A program made the translations under genes and the position numbers. Under the pieces are notes generated by a model. It did not search any database, was not told the DNA's origin, and saw only the letters and a list, made by a program, of their open reading frames with translations. A stretch of DNA of 64,000 nt from Coccinella septempunctata. Taxonomy: Eukaryota; Arthropoda; Insecta; Coleoptera; Coccinellidae. Shown in pieces: positions 49,605 through 62,296 of this stretch. Where the stretch lies: positions 38,705,021-38,769,020 of the forward strand of contig NC_058193.1 in NCBI RefSeq assembly GCF_907165205.1, given 5' to 3'. The number at the start of each line of letters is the position of its first letter. Position 1 is the stretch's first letter.

Positions 49605-52600
49605 TCAATTGACTAGTTCAGTATCCGGAGAACTTGTCCTCGATTGAATCCTCAGCAAACTAGACCTCTCAGTATCCACGAACGTGCTGAATTTCGAATG
49701 AAAATAATTCGGCAATTTCATCTTCATTATCTTCCTTGAGCCAGCAATCTTCCTATTGATTTCCTTCAGTTTCTCGTGTAAGGTTATAACGGGTTTCGAC
49801 GGCATTTCGTACTCCTCCGGATAACTCTGGGAGAGGGAATGAATGGAGAACTTGGATGACGACAGGTGAAACTTCAGAGCGCTTAAACTCAAAGCCAATT
49901 CCCGCATGACCTCTTCCTGGAAGAACTTTTTGAGACAGTTCATCAGCCCGTTCACTTGATCCAATTCGAACATACTATAGAGGTTCCTGGTAGTTTGATA
50001 GACTAAGTTGTTGGTAATGTCTGACTTTGTTAAGGGAATTTCGACGTCCCTCAACGCTGTGCCAAAGAACCTCTCGTTGAAGCTCGTGAAGACGTTTCTG
50101 GTGATTGTTAAAAATATCAGGGTGTTCCTCTCGTCGTTGAAATGGTGGATGTTCGCGTCTTCGGAATCTCTCATGGCAGCTGAGGCCGCTTTGTCATTCC
50201 ACAGCACCATCCCTTCCAGATTGTTCTTGATGAGGTAAATCTTCTGATGATCGGTTTGGATGGAATGCTGACACTTCCTCTCGTTCATTGCTGTATGGAT
50301 ATAATTCGGATCTATCTTGCAATTCCCTTGAAAATCAGCCTTGAACGTCTTCCTGTAACTGTCTTCAACGTCCACGAAAAAATCCTTTTCTTCCTTGAGA
50401 TTCCTATTCTGATAAAGTGGTTCTACGAAGAGCCTGCATTTGTATTGTGAGCCACAGCGGTGACAATCCTTCGTGAATGTTACAAAATCCGTTTTTAGAT
50501 CTATATAGGTGGAGTTTCTCATACTTAGGAAACCACCCTGACTGTTTAAGTGGAGGGTGTCATGTACGTTCATTTGGATCTCAATGTAGAAATTGATGTT
50601 GTCGAAGAAAACCGGTTTGTAATATGGGTGTTCATAGAGGAACGTAGACGTTATCAAGATCCAACCCATCTTATCTTTCTTACTGAAACGAATCGGTTCA
50701 TCTGAGACGCTCACAACTGTTTTTATTCCAGTTTCGTCGGGAAATTTCACGTATTGGGTACCATCCCTATCGATTTTAGAGGAAAAACCGTCTTCCCTCC
50801 TGTAATACCTTTCTTCGGTCTGAAAATTGATCTCGGTGGTGTGTCTGCTGTATTGATACTTGTATATCTTTTTGTTCTTGATCGTTATCTTCTCTCCCTC
50901 GAAGTTGATCATGCACACGGACGAGAAGGGCAGTTTGCTGATCTCGTTGAAGCTGTCGCATCCCTCTATGATCGCGTATTTGGATTTTATGTGGCCCCTT
51001 CTGCTGATATAATATTCTGAGGCGGCTGGGTCTTGACGATCCGACATCATTCTGAAAATGCGAAAATTCTTAGTGACTCGAGGACATATCGGAACTTTTC
51101 AGACCAAAGAAACCCACAGAAGTTTTGGGATTTGGGCCTAAAGGGAAAAGAAGCATGATCCAGTATGTGAACTACTTTCTTGTTCTGAACATATCCCAGT
51201 TATGGGTAAGGCATCCTAACCAAAAGTGTTGTATCCAGCAATTTTGTCACTGGTGAAACCTGCATTGAAAACAATCGCCTTTTGGTGCAGTCTAGTATGT
51301 TAAATCATATTCTGTAGATGACATTCGATGAATTCGATATTTCTTCTTACCTGGTGAAGGCTTTCCTTATGAGATCCTCCGTTATCTGCGTCTTAACCCT
51401 GCAGAACGCCTCGTCCTTAAGGTTGGTGGGCTTGCTGAACCTTATCTCTCTCCCACTGGACATCAATAAGTGGATACTTCCATCGAGCTTGCCGACTATA
51501 AGTGTACCATCGTGAGTGAACATTCTGTAACTTTCATCTGACACAGCTTCGGGTCCAGGTTGCAATTCGTAGCTCTGTTTTATGACCGAAGTGTTGTCGT
51601 GTATTTCTGATGGTAACACGCTTATACAGAGTCCGTTAGGAACTGTGACTGTGCAGTCGTAGATGGGGTTTGTTTTGAACAGACCCTCGGCGTTTTTGAT
51701 CACACATTTTCTTTTAGGAGCTTCTCGATTTTCCATATCGGCGTGTTTGTCGAGGATTCTCTTCACCACGCTGCTGAGCGCCACCTGACGTTCGGGAATT
51801 TTACTTCTGAGATTGAGATCGATCTTTTCAGAACTTCTACAAGATACCTTGAGGCACTTCGTGTTTTGTTGGAGTCGTTTGAGTAGATCAATGTCCTTCT
51901 TTATGTTCGTTTTGAACATCTCCTTAGGCGATATCCTCACGATGTTACCGACCGCAGGAAAAAGTTCCTGGGATCTGTAATGTTCGAAATCTATAGCGGT
52001 CAATGTGGTCTCCGTATCCCCAGGTGGTCCGTGTAGCAAATATTCGGATAAATCAGATTCTATCGTATCTTTCCTCTGCGGACCTCCAATCGCCTCGTCC
52101 AAATCAAGAAATGTCAATTTGGACTCTTCCTCCTGAACTACAGATTTCTCCTCGTTCACTTTTGGTACGACTGGTTTCGAGAAAACCACTATGGTACCAT
52201 CGGATAAGAAAACGTGACAACCAAAACGATTTTGGGGAACGTGAATGACGAACATGTTATAGTCGGTGGTGATTTTGACTACCATCTTGAACTGTTCATG
52301 GCAAAACCTGCTGGTATCCACTGTTACCCTAACATGGTCCAAGCTTATGAAGTCTGTCGTGTGTCCCACGATGCTGAACTTAGTTACTCCGAAATTATAG
52401 GCGGCAAAGCTGTAATCTTGGTCGCTCTTACCTTTGCAGTGTTCGGAAAAATCTACAACGTTGTTGTATTCCTCTAAGTCTTTCAGGATGGATTCTAAGT
52501 TGGCCGACATGTCTAGGTACCCTGATATAGTCTCACCATTGCAACTTTCTAGTATCTCGCAGACGTTTTCTTCGATGCAGGGGCATTTGGTACTTTGCCG

Positions 52601-54673
52601 AATATCTGAGACGCTGTATTGTATCTGGGGTACTAGAAGGCTACGGTAATCCCTGTTCGCTGGGTCTCCATACTGGTACATGGCAGTGTGCTCTTCCATC
52701 ATTTTAGCCACCTCCACGTAGGTGACCTGAGGATAGATCCCGTTCTCCTTCAGCCAATCATAATCGTCCACCAAGGTGAACCTACAAAAATCCCCCAGAC
52801 CTACAGGGGTCCTCAGATACTCCCTCCAAACCTTCGTGTGAAGACCGAAGGAATTCACGTTGTTGTGATATCTGACTATCAGCGAATTCGTAAGTTTGCA
52901 GTGTATGTAGTCGCAACACAAAAATTTCAGTTCCGACTCCAGAAGGTGCTGACACAAGACCTCTGGTTTCAACATTTCCGCCCAGTGCAGGGCCATCGGT
53001 CTTAAAAATTCATATTGGTTTGACTGGGGAAAGTGGTCGATGAATGGTTCGTCTATTTTCCATACCTCGTCGGTCAGACAGTGCGGTAGCATGTTCCTCA
53101 AGTGATGGTTCTTGTCGAAGATGACAACGTTCTTGGTGTACTCGTTTCCCACCACTTGTTGGTCCTCGTAGTCATGGAAATATCTGTTTTTCAGGTAGAG
53201 CAAGTTTATCAAATGGGTGGTCTGTTCGTCCGTGAAGCAAGGTTCTTCTTCGCTGGGGATAACCACGTCATGGGTGTGAACCTGGAAATCGTCTATCGTA
53301 TCTTCGGACTGGCACTCACGCGCCAGCATTATCGGCATTTGAAGATTCAAGATGTCCAGGTTGTCTCTGACGTATTGGACACCTACATTATCGTAAGACC
53401 GAAACGTTAAGTTTACGTAATCTTTCTCGTATATCCTGAAGGACTGCTTTCGGTTTTCAGTCTTTTTCTCCCTCTTCTTGGTTTCGAGCATGCTTCTGAT
53501 ATCGAACGGACATCTCGTCTTATGCTTGGTGGTCTTCGGGAGTGGTTTATGAAACGAATTTGTTTTCAGCTTCTTATCCAGTTTCATCTGGACCTCTTGG
53601 AGCATACTGTTTAACACTAGGGGTATAGTTACGGTTTCTAAAGGGTAAGAGTTCATGATATTCTCGTAAATGGGGAAAGATCGAAATGTTTCAGTGAATT
53701 TCGTGTTGACGATCTTCAAGTTCTTTATGTAATGGAAGTGTAACCTTTTATAGTCTATCAGTTTTTTCACTATCTCCGTTAGGTCTGCCAGGGATGTTTC
53801 TAATATTGCGTTAACATCTTGGTGTGGTGGAGCTTGGTACTTGAACACGGCTATGTTCTGGAGATAGTCGCATGGGCAATTCCTAACGAACGTGTATTCT
53901 CTCCAGAAATGATTTATATGCTTCTTTTCGTCCACCTCATACTCCGACAACCTTACGATGAACGACAGCTTGACCGATATCTTGAGAAGGTATTTCACTA
54001 CGTCTATACTGTTGAATCCTCGGAGTATATAGAAGTAAACCTGGTTTTTAGCAGCGTCGTCAATCACCAGATCGCTATCCATCAAATCCACTTCGGTATA
54101 ATCCTCCCTCTCGGCTTTTTCCTGTCGTTTCCCCGATCTCGAACTGCCCGATTTGACGTCAGTGGTCGATTTTTTACCTCTGGCTGTAGATTTTCTTTCG
54201 GCCAGCGTGTCTAGGTCCCTATTCAACCTATCCCGTCTCCTCATTTCAAGAACCACGTTGGCGTATTGTTCGTACATGGTTTGTATCAGCTTGAACTTTA
54301 TCTTGTAGGCTTGGTACTCCATGGTTGTCTCTGGATCGTTCAGCTCCATGGTAGACGCGTATTCAACGAACTGCTTCAGTTCTTCCATCAAAAATGGTGG
54401 AAATTCCAAATTTTCCTCCTCGTTCGCCACAGAAACCAGGAAGTTTCTCACGTCTTTCTCGTCTATGAAGGTGACGTGGGTGATGTCCTGTTTGGTCTTG
54501 TTCAGGGCCACCAAGCTGTCTATGAAGGTCTCGTCCTCGATGTTGGCAGCGTTGATGAAACCTATCTCGAAGAACCTTTTGACGCAGAACTTGTTCAAGG
54601 GCATCATTTTGAATTCGTCGGACGGTGTGCTCATGTCCATGGAGTCGGTTCTTACGTTATCCGCAGGAAACAT
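49605..54673 (-). CDS. SPAG17: SPAG17/PF6-like axonemal central-apparatus protein, copy A
   Basis: Two exons, 51351-54673 and 49605-51051, join in phase (ACC AG|A) to give 1589 residues; the intron is 299 bp. It matches copy B along its length: VYFYILRGFNSIDVVKYLL with LSFIVRLSEY, LETVTIPLVLNSMLQEV, DHVRVTVDTSRFCHEQFK, TVPNGLCISVL, HDGTLIVGKLDGS, GWILITSTFLYEHPYYKP. A basic low-complexity linker (about residues 170-205) follows the N-terminal helical region. CHRCGSQYKC sits where copy B has CPKCKSKCTC. About 90 extra C-terminal residues are helical and basic, resembling the coiled segment after the repeats in vertebrate SPAG17. The role is inferred from the family: C1a projection of the central pair in motile axonemes, so sperm in an insect. 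The single intron is in a different place from that of copy B. Confidence 0.85.
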
Positions 54674-56012
54674 AATAGAAAAAAATATATAAAAACAGGG
54701 AGGAAAAAATGGATAGTTGAAGGTTTATTGTCAGGTTGACAACAGGTCAGGTTTATGGCATTTTGTCTTCTTCCAACTTGACTCAACCGCATAGAAAAAG
54801 AAGACTAGACCTTGGCATGAACTTCAAACTGTTGAGCAGAGAGTATGATTGCTGGTACAACTTTAGGTCTGTCTTTTTCTCTTGAAAGAGAATTGTCACT
54901 TCTCCTCCTAGAACTGTAATAGACAGGAGTTATGGAAGAAAACTTATGGTAGATTTTATTAATCTGACAATCGCAGAATCTTCTGAAACACACTACATAA
55001 CCCAGGAACAATTTATCCGATGAATTATTGTCCACTACAGAGATCTGGCAAATATGTATATTCTAAACTGGGGTTAAATCAATATATACTCGAATGAATG
55101 CAGCTTTTTTGTTATTCATAATATCCAATCGGCTGTCTCTCCAAACAAATCAATGAATCCCTTTCGTTTTTCAAGGTTGCTGAATAATATTTACTACAAT
55201 AGACCGAATAACATCGTAATATTCGGATCGCTATCAATATTTCATGTTATCAATAAGTCCAAGGAATTTAGATAATAAATGAAGTTCAAACCATTGGTTT
55301 ATTGAAAATCTATAGTAAACTTCTGATTTCAGTTTATTCAAACAAATCCATAGACATACAAATTTACGTAATATACAAATCTTTCTTGCACATCAACAGT
55401 TGCAATTCACTTTGGGAAATACTGTTCCTATTTTTAATTAGTCATCATTAATGATAGGAACTGGTATTCAAAATGTCTTCCATACTATAGCAGTTCATCA
55501 AAAACACATTGAGATTATTTTCGGGTGATACTCTTTCATTTGTGCCCGATTTTATTGAAATTTTTGACGATCTTCCAGTTCATAGGTATCATGTATTGAT
55601 AGGGACAAGCATGAGCACGAATGTTTCCATGCTGATGACGTAAACCATACCCCTGGTATTCAGTCAATTGAAAATTGATGAGTTTCATATTCGATTCTAC
55701 GTCAATGAGAAAGTAGGATGAAGCGACGAAATGAGAAATTTTTCGTATGTTGCGTAGGATCCATTTTCATACGCACTTTCGCTTCATCGGTTGACAGCAT
55801 TTGGAAAGAACTCCTTTCGGATCTGATGGAATGGAAACCTCCTTTGTTCTGTTTAATCGGGAAATGTGTAATTTTTTAGACGATCAGGACAAATTCCTTT
55901 TTTCCTGAATCTAATGCGATAAGATGGCTGTATTAGGAGTGCAAAGTCCCATTACAGGGAAACTTATCACTCAGACAAATGTTCCAGTTGTATAACAAGG
56001 TTTCAACTGACG
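54674..56012. other. upstream region of SPAG17-like gene A; one doubtful small ORF
   Basis: Holds the promoter of copy A and AT-rich spacer. A 76-codon minus-strand frame (54805-55035, ATG to TAG) encodes a basic peptide ending KVVPAIILSAQQFEVHAKV and has a possible acceptor (CTATTACAG near 54915) inside it. It could be a short gene, a terminal exon or chance; no family is recognised. Confidence 0.3.
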
Positions 56013-56215
56013 CTACGTGTGCGAAAGCTGAGTACGTTCTCCATTTTTGTCCGCCGTAGATGCTCGTACGTTCTCTTGCGGCAATTTGAAGCAGCTGAAA
56101 GCACACTTGGGCATATACATCTCCGTGAATGTGGTCCTGAATTGACGGGACATTGTGCAGTAGAGAAGGACATTGGTGGCAGAGTTGATAAGGGCTAGGA
56201 TGTCCATAAAATCCC
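56013..56215 (-). CDS. last coding exon of a class A peptide GPCR, possibly myosuppressin/FMRFamide-receptor-like
   Basis: After a strong acceptor (TTTCTTTTCCAG, ending at 56216) the exon encodes about 67 residues: DFMDILALINSATNVLLYCTMSRQFRTTF, which reads as the end of TM7 with the NSxxNxxLY form of NPxxY followed by helix 8, then a short tail with CAFSC (likely palmitoylation) and a stop. The NSATNVLLYC...SRQFR pattern resembles insect myosuppressin and FMRFamide-type receptors; I cannot be more exact. The exon starts with two bases completing a codon. No other exon with transmembrane segments is visible up to 64 kb, so the rest must lie beyond the window, implying a last intron of at least 7.8 kb, or the exon is an orphan fragment. 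Confidence 0.65.
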
Positions 56216-58547
56216 CTGGAAAAGAAACTTCAATCAACTCAAGTCAACAATTGGAAACAGGCGCGAATTTTACAATTTCAAATTATTCTTCTTTCTCAGA
56301 AAAGCGTTTTCTATAACAGATCAGATATGCCTTATGGCTCACAGTCTGATGACGCGAACAATCTCCCAAAAACTGGAATAGAATAGAGTTTTTTATCTTT
56401 TGAATTCACACATTTCATTAGTATTTAAACCATTCCATCGATCGATCGATATTTCGGTTAGGCTGTATGTTAGGTTAGGTATGATTTCAAGTTACGATGT
56501 TCCAGAACAACAGAAAGTGAATTTCCTATGAAGATTGCAGATGGGAAGGAATTCCCTTCAGAACATCCAACGAAAAACGGAGGAAGTAATGTAATATTTT
56601 GTTTTCAGCCAGTTTATGAGAGGAATTCCAGATTTTTCTGAATATATTGGAATGTAAAACAGAATCCACTGGGGAATTACTCGAAACCTTTCAAATATCA
56701 TTATTATTTCAAACGCGAGCTACCATTTTTGATTAAATTCCTGTAGGAAACAACATTTCCATTTGTAGAATTCCCTGAAGAATTAATCAATCAAAGAGGT
56801 TGATACCTCCGTAGTAACATGCATCTCACTGTAGCAAGAATATACACAATATTTTTTGACAACATATATATCATTCTAACGCCAAGTAATAATGAAGATT
56901 GTCCAGAGTTGCTAGTGTCTGCTCATAAAATACTTTGAAGTCAATATCCACAACATAATTGCTGATGAAAGCTGTGGATTTTTAAAAACAATGGATAAAG
57001 TGCTCCAGAATGTCCATTTAATTATGAAATTTTAAAATCACATTTAGTTAATTAATGTAGGAATGTTATGAAAGTTATAATTGAGTAGATATATAGGTAA
57101 AATGATGACGAGGGAAGTTCAAATAAATCATCAGTGACTCTAATTTGAAATAAACAGAAACAATAGCATATCACAATATTCCCGCTCCATTTGGAAGAGA
57201 AAAATTGTATTTCATGTCTGGAATGATTGCCTTTATATTCTCATTTACCTGAAATATCAAAGTTGAACATTTTCCTTCGTTATTTTACTGCATTTCAAAT
57301 ACATATATAAATTACCGTAACGTTTCGAACAAAAGTATAGGACCTTGACAAAAACAAATAACAGTTAATTGTATGTGGAAATGAGAATTTCCACATCGAT
57401 ATCCAGGTGTATTTGTCATTCTATTCCGCATATTTGAGTGAAATACTGCTGTCCTATTTTGGTATATTACGTTTCAGACGGTGATTTATGATATAGACAT
57501 AGTCTATTGTACATCGAGACTATTCGTTCGCTATTTTTGCTATTTTTTATGCTTATTATAAGGGCAAACAAAATTTGACGCCAGAATATTTCATTATTCA
57601 TCAAACACTCCTCAAAGTTCGAAACAATTATTACGATTAGATTCGTTTAAAATTTTTCGTTTGTATAAAACAAAGAACTTCCTTCGATATCAACAACGTT
57701 AGTTAAGTGAATTACCATGCAACAACCAAGCAACCTTTCCAATCGAAAATTCTAAAAGTTCTGGGGCAAATTGGCAAATGAAGTTAAAAAAGAACATTTC
57801 CATCCAATTTAATGAAGATGGTCCATAATTTTCCTCAAAACTCCTGGAGTAAGTTTGTTGAGCAACTCAAACGTTGACGAATATAAAGTTTAAGTGGAAG
57901 TTATCGAGAATATTCTCCAGGAATACTCACTAGAGACTTGTAAATGAAGATTGTACCTAGATATCATTTTGTGATGTTTAATTAATCTGTTCATATCTCT
58001 CGATAATCTCGTGATAATTAGCTGAGATATCATAATATTGATGTCGATAATTATTGAGTAACAACGAAAAGCTTTAGGGCTTCAATAATGGGCTTCATAT
58101 AGTTTGCCCTCAAAAGAATTGAAAGAATTTGGGATATTCCTACGGTAATATTGTTGAATTTAACTTTTTTGAATTTCTTCATCCCATACAATAAAAGAAT
58201 CTCCGGAATCCCATTTACTTTTCTCGAGATTATCGATCGCCGTTTGAAATTCAATTTGTAATGAATTCTAGAGCTGTCAACATGAACTCTAGCAATCAAC
58301 GGTTTATCGAAGTAGGAAGACAACGAAGAATGTTGTCTATTTTGAATCTATTTGTTCAATTTCAATTCTTTCCTAAATTGTCAATTTTTAATCTAATGAC
58401 CTGGGGCTTATTATCCTGAACTGTAAATATTACAACTGTATAAAAATATGTTTCGGAAAGGGTAGGGATAATTAATACTATAACGTTGATAAAAAATGAT
58501 CACCGAATCGTATCAAATTTTTTGCCACGTTGAAGTGTCGGTGGAGG
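56216..58547. other. non-coding stretch, probably intron of the GPCR gene
   Basis: Strongly AT-rich. The longest open frame (58051-58323, minus) has no recognisable motif and is not flanked by a clear splice pair. GTTAGGTTAGG occurs near 56470. Nothing else is seen. Confidence 0.5.
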
Positions 58548-59215
58548 GTATGGGAAATTTGAAATGGCGAGCGCCGAAGGCGCGTGGCCGGGTAGAGCGG
58601 TAAATGGAACGCAAGAGTAAGAATCGAGCTTTCCGAAAATGCCTAGATCGTATTTTTACCCCGTCTAGAAGTGTCCGAAAATTGCGTGAGAAAATCGCGA
58701 AATTCACGATTTTCGCGAAAAGGTACCAATTTGATTTGATTAGCTTGAGAGATCCGCGGTAGCTCGAGAGCCGGGATGGGTGTCGAACTAAGCTCGAAGA
58801 ACCCGAAATTAAAATAGGCCTGTTTTTTTTCCCGGAGCCCGAACGATATTACCTAAAAAAGCGTAAGAATTTTGAAAATTTTTGACGTCTATTAAAAATC
58901 GAGTGACATTCCACAAAATTAAATTATTTTCTATTGATTATCAGAGAAAATTAAGTGAAAGTGCACTTTGACAATCGATGTCAGAGTGTGATTTAAAGGT
59001 TAACGTCAGTTTTGACGGCTTGGCAGCAATCACAGAACGAAGTGCCTTAAAACGATCGGGCTTTTAAAAAACGTTTTTGGCCTAGATATTCATAAAAGGG
59101 GAATCGAGCGAGGGCCGAAGGCCCGAGCTACGAACAAAAGGCGTATCGCGAGGGCCGTAGGCCCGAGCTACGGACGAAAGGCGAATCTGCCAGTAAAGGT
59201 GAATCTACCTACAAG
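58548..59215. repeat. GC/CpG-rich island with GNA-loop hairpins and a 40-bp tandem duplication
   Basis: The segment differs sharply in composition from the AT-rich DNA on both sides. It holds three short perfect hairpins closing a three-base loop: GCGCC-GAA-GGCGC (58571-58583), GGGCC-GAA-GGCCC (59112-59124) and GGGCC-GTA-GGCCC (59152-59164). The last two lie in a 40-bp direct duplication (59108-59143 and 59148-59183) whose units share GAGCTACG and AAAGGCG. An AAAATCG...CGATTTT inverted repeat lies near 58695. No protein frame stands out. It looks like an inserted repeat of unknown class. Confidence 0.5.
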
Positions 59216-59962
59216 GTGGATCTCCTGGCTATACTAGTCTAAATAAACATGAGAACGAATTTCGTAAGCATCACGTTTTTGCTACCATGATGAGCAGAAG
59301 AATAACTATGGCAACTGAATATTCCACTCATCCAGTTTCATCTTTCAGCAGTGAATTGGGAACGTTTGTGTAACACATTTCTTTCTACTCATTTCATATT
59401 TTCTCATGTTTCACAGTATATCTAATTATATTCCGCCTTTTTCCCGATTCAGATTTCAATTTCCATCAGCATTTCACGCTGGATTTCATATTCCGTTCCC
59501 AGAACGCTCAAATTTTAATCAAATTTCATGATTGAACTTTCTTAGTTACGGATGCAATTATAACAGGACAAATTGATATCAAATATGCAGATCAAATTCG
59601 TCTCTACGATAAAGAACAAACAGTCTATGTAGGTACATCAATTCCAATCATTGTGCTGGCTACCTATTGATGAGGTCTCCTCGCAATATCCAGCAATTCA
59701 CATTAATACCGTATAGTTACAGCTCCTGACGATGAAATATTAACCATGGTCAGTGCTCGTCCTTCAACAGAACACCCAGCGATATATTGATGTACTCAGG
59801 GAATATTTGAGTAGAGTTGGAAAACGCAGAAGGGTTCAGGACAAATATTTCACGATATGCTCACATCAAATTTGTAATTAACATTGGTCGTTTATGTCCC
59901 ATAAAACATTTGATACAACCAAAACATCCCCTCATATATGACATCCCAGGAATTTCTGTCCA

Positions 59963-60905
59963 CGCATGTCGTTTAGAATGGCCATAAACTAAACCTGCAG
60001 TCAGGATCGTATATTTCTTTGAAAGATACCTTCTGTCAACATTAAGTACTAATAAATTTCATTGAAGTGGTATAAACATACAAATTGCGAGTGCGGTTCA
60101 TTTGACTTCATGCCACACTTGACTAGGAAGCCCAATTTTTTTCTACCATAATTATTTAGAAGTGAGACAAGTGCAGGACGAAAAAAAATCTCGTTGAAAG
60201 GTTTACTATTTTCTTTAATGCTCATTAATATCCCGTAAAACATACAAAATGCAATAAAAACCTGGGGTCGTATTCACATTCGAGTTATTTATGTCGACGC
60301 ATGTCTTTTAGTTAACGGCCATAAACTGAACTTGAGGTCAGGCTCATATTTCTTTAAAGGATTAATGATAGGTACCTTCTGTCGACAGTAAGTACTAATA
60401 AATTTCATTGAAGTGGCAGGAACATACCTTTCGATGCAAATTACGAGAGTGGTTCATTCAATTGTATATCATTTGACTGGGAAGCAGATTTTTTTTTACC
60501 ATAATTATTTAGAAGTGAGACAAATGCAGGAGGAGAAAAAATTTCGTTGAAAGCTTTACTATGTTCTTTAATGTTCATTAATATCCCATAAAATATACAA
60601 TATGCAATAAAAACCTTGGGTCCTATTCACATTCCAGTTATTTATGTCGACGCATGTCGTTTAGATAACGGCCATAAACTACACCTGCGGTCAGGTTCAT
60701 ATTTCTTTGAAGGATTAATGATAGGTGCCTTCTGTCGACAAAAAGTACTAAAAGATTTCATTGAAGTGACAGGAACATACCTTTCGATGCAAATAACGAA
60801 AGTGGTTCATTCAATTTTATATCATTTGACTAGCGAGCAGATTTTTTTCATCATAATTATTTAGAAGTGGGACAAGTGGAGGACGAAAATATTTTGTTGA
60901 ATGAA
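59963..60905. repeat. tandem repeat, unit about 335-353 bp, three copies
   Basis: Three head-to-tail copies begin at the landmark CGCATGT at 59963, 60298 and 60651. Each continues with GGCCATAAACT, a CATTGAAGTG word, a TTCATTTGACT-like stretch, CATAATTATTTAGAAGTG and (copies 1-2) TTTAATG.TCATTAATATCCC. The units differ by many substitutions and small gaps, so the array is old. The third copy breaks off near 60905. Frames are closed in all copies. Confidence 0.8.
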
Positions 60906-62296
60906 AATCATCTAATTCCGCTTCTTATTTTACTTTCAAATCTTCCATTCGATTGAAATTGGATCCTACAACGATTTGTATTGTATATTATAGTCCCGAA
61001 ACACCCACGTTCAAATTCATATCGCATTAAGATCTGAAATTTCTCACAAAATACGAATCGTCCAACAATTCAACACTTCTTCCGGAAGAATCGAATACCG
61101 AACTCCTAAATTCTCTCACAGATTCACAGAAGTAGCTCGTAATCCGCTCAGAATTGAAGGGTCTTGATGCCTCTTTGAATTGTCAGCCTGCAGAGTCTAG
61201 ACGTTAATCGGGGTTGAGATTATTCAGGCAATGAAACAGGACGTTGGCGTATTTTTCAATTCGTCTATTTCAATTACGACAGAATATTTGAAAGCTGGGG
61301 ATAACTGCGAATTGGGGGGCTGAGATGGAGTTTTTGAGGAGCTCCTTAATTTGCAATTTAGAACAGGTGGGATTAGTCTGCGGACCAATAAGGAGATATG
61401 CAAATTATGGCTTTAATTGGTATAGAGTCCTAACTACGCAGAAGGTATAGAATTTTGATGGTAAAGATCTGTTGGACAGGGCTCCTCTTCGATCTAACTA
61501 TCTGTTGTGATAATTGGCCAGTTCATTCGAAATTAATTGCTTCAGTTTTACACACAAAAGAAATAAGTAATATCTAATCCAGCTGAATCCCCTTTATATC
61601 CTAGACTAGATGTTTTTTGCTGTGGAACTCTTTCTTGCGGTCCAGTTTAACCGCCATAAAATTTCCCCTAACCGAAGTTGGTAATGAAACTCGTAGAATC
61701 TTAAGAGATTAGAACTACCCCTTCTCATCTGCTGTAACCGGCTCTCATACCCGACGAGTTTACCCCTAATACAGTCCAACTTCTGCGAGTTAAATACAAT
61801 GTAAACATAATTCGTCTTCGATAATTGGATCCGTTATCTGTCTTGCGGGTTTCCATTTTCCAGTTGTACAAAGCCGACAGGGCGGAGGGGAGTTGGGGGC
61901 TGTTGGAGTGTTTAATTGAATTTTGTTTGGTGAATCCGGAATTGGGGATTGCCTGCCAGACTTTTTCTTACACGGGTCTCTAAGACTTCGCGTACAATGC
62001 GCCAGAAGAAATCCCCGAATTTCATTTCAATTTACACCACCAGTTGAAAATTGAACACTGGCTGGGGCGGTTCGTGAAAATTGGGATGTTTATAAAAATC
62101 AACAGGATCTCTGAGGATACCTCTGTAACGGGTATAGACCTTGGTTTTCCTCGCCAACTGAGCGAAATATTACTGTTGAGGTAAATCCATTTCCCATTTA
62201 ATTGAATTGGGAAATTTCAACAAAACAGGGAAAAGTGGATAACATTCCCTGTGGCGGCTCGTCAGGGTCACTCGCTTGTTTACACTCATACTCATA
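60906..62296. other. non-coding stretch between two repeat arrays
   Basis: No supported exon. About 61840-62060 is somewhat GC-richer with a run of G residues near 61880-61900. The last 150 bp before 62297 may include a diverged partial satellite unit. Confidence 0.5.

Noticed and set aside
58051..58323. 90-codon minus-strand ORF
   Set aside because: AT-rich, no motif, no splice support; not a missing GPCR exon because it lacks transmembrane segments.
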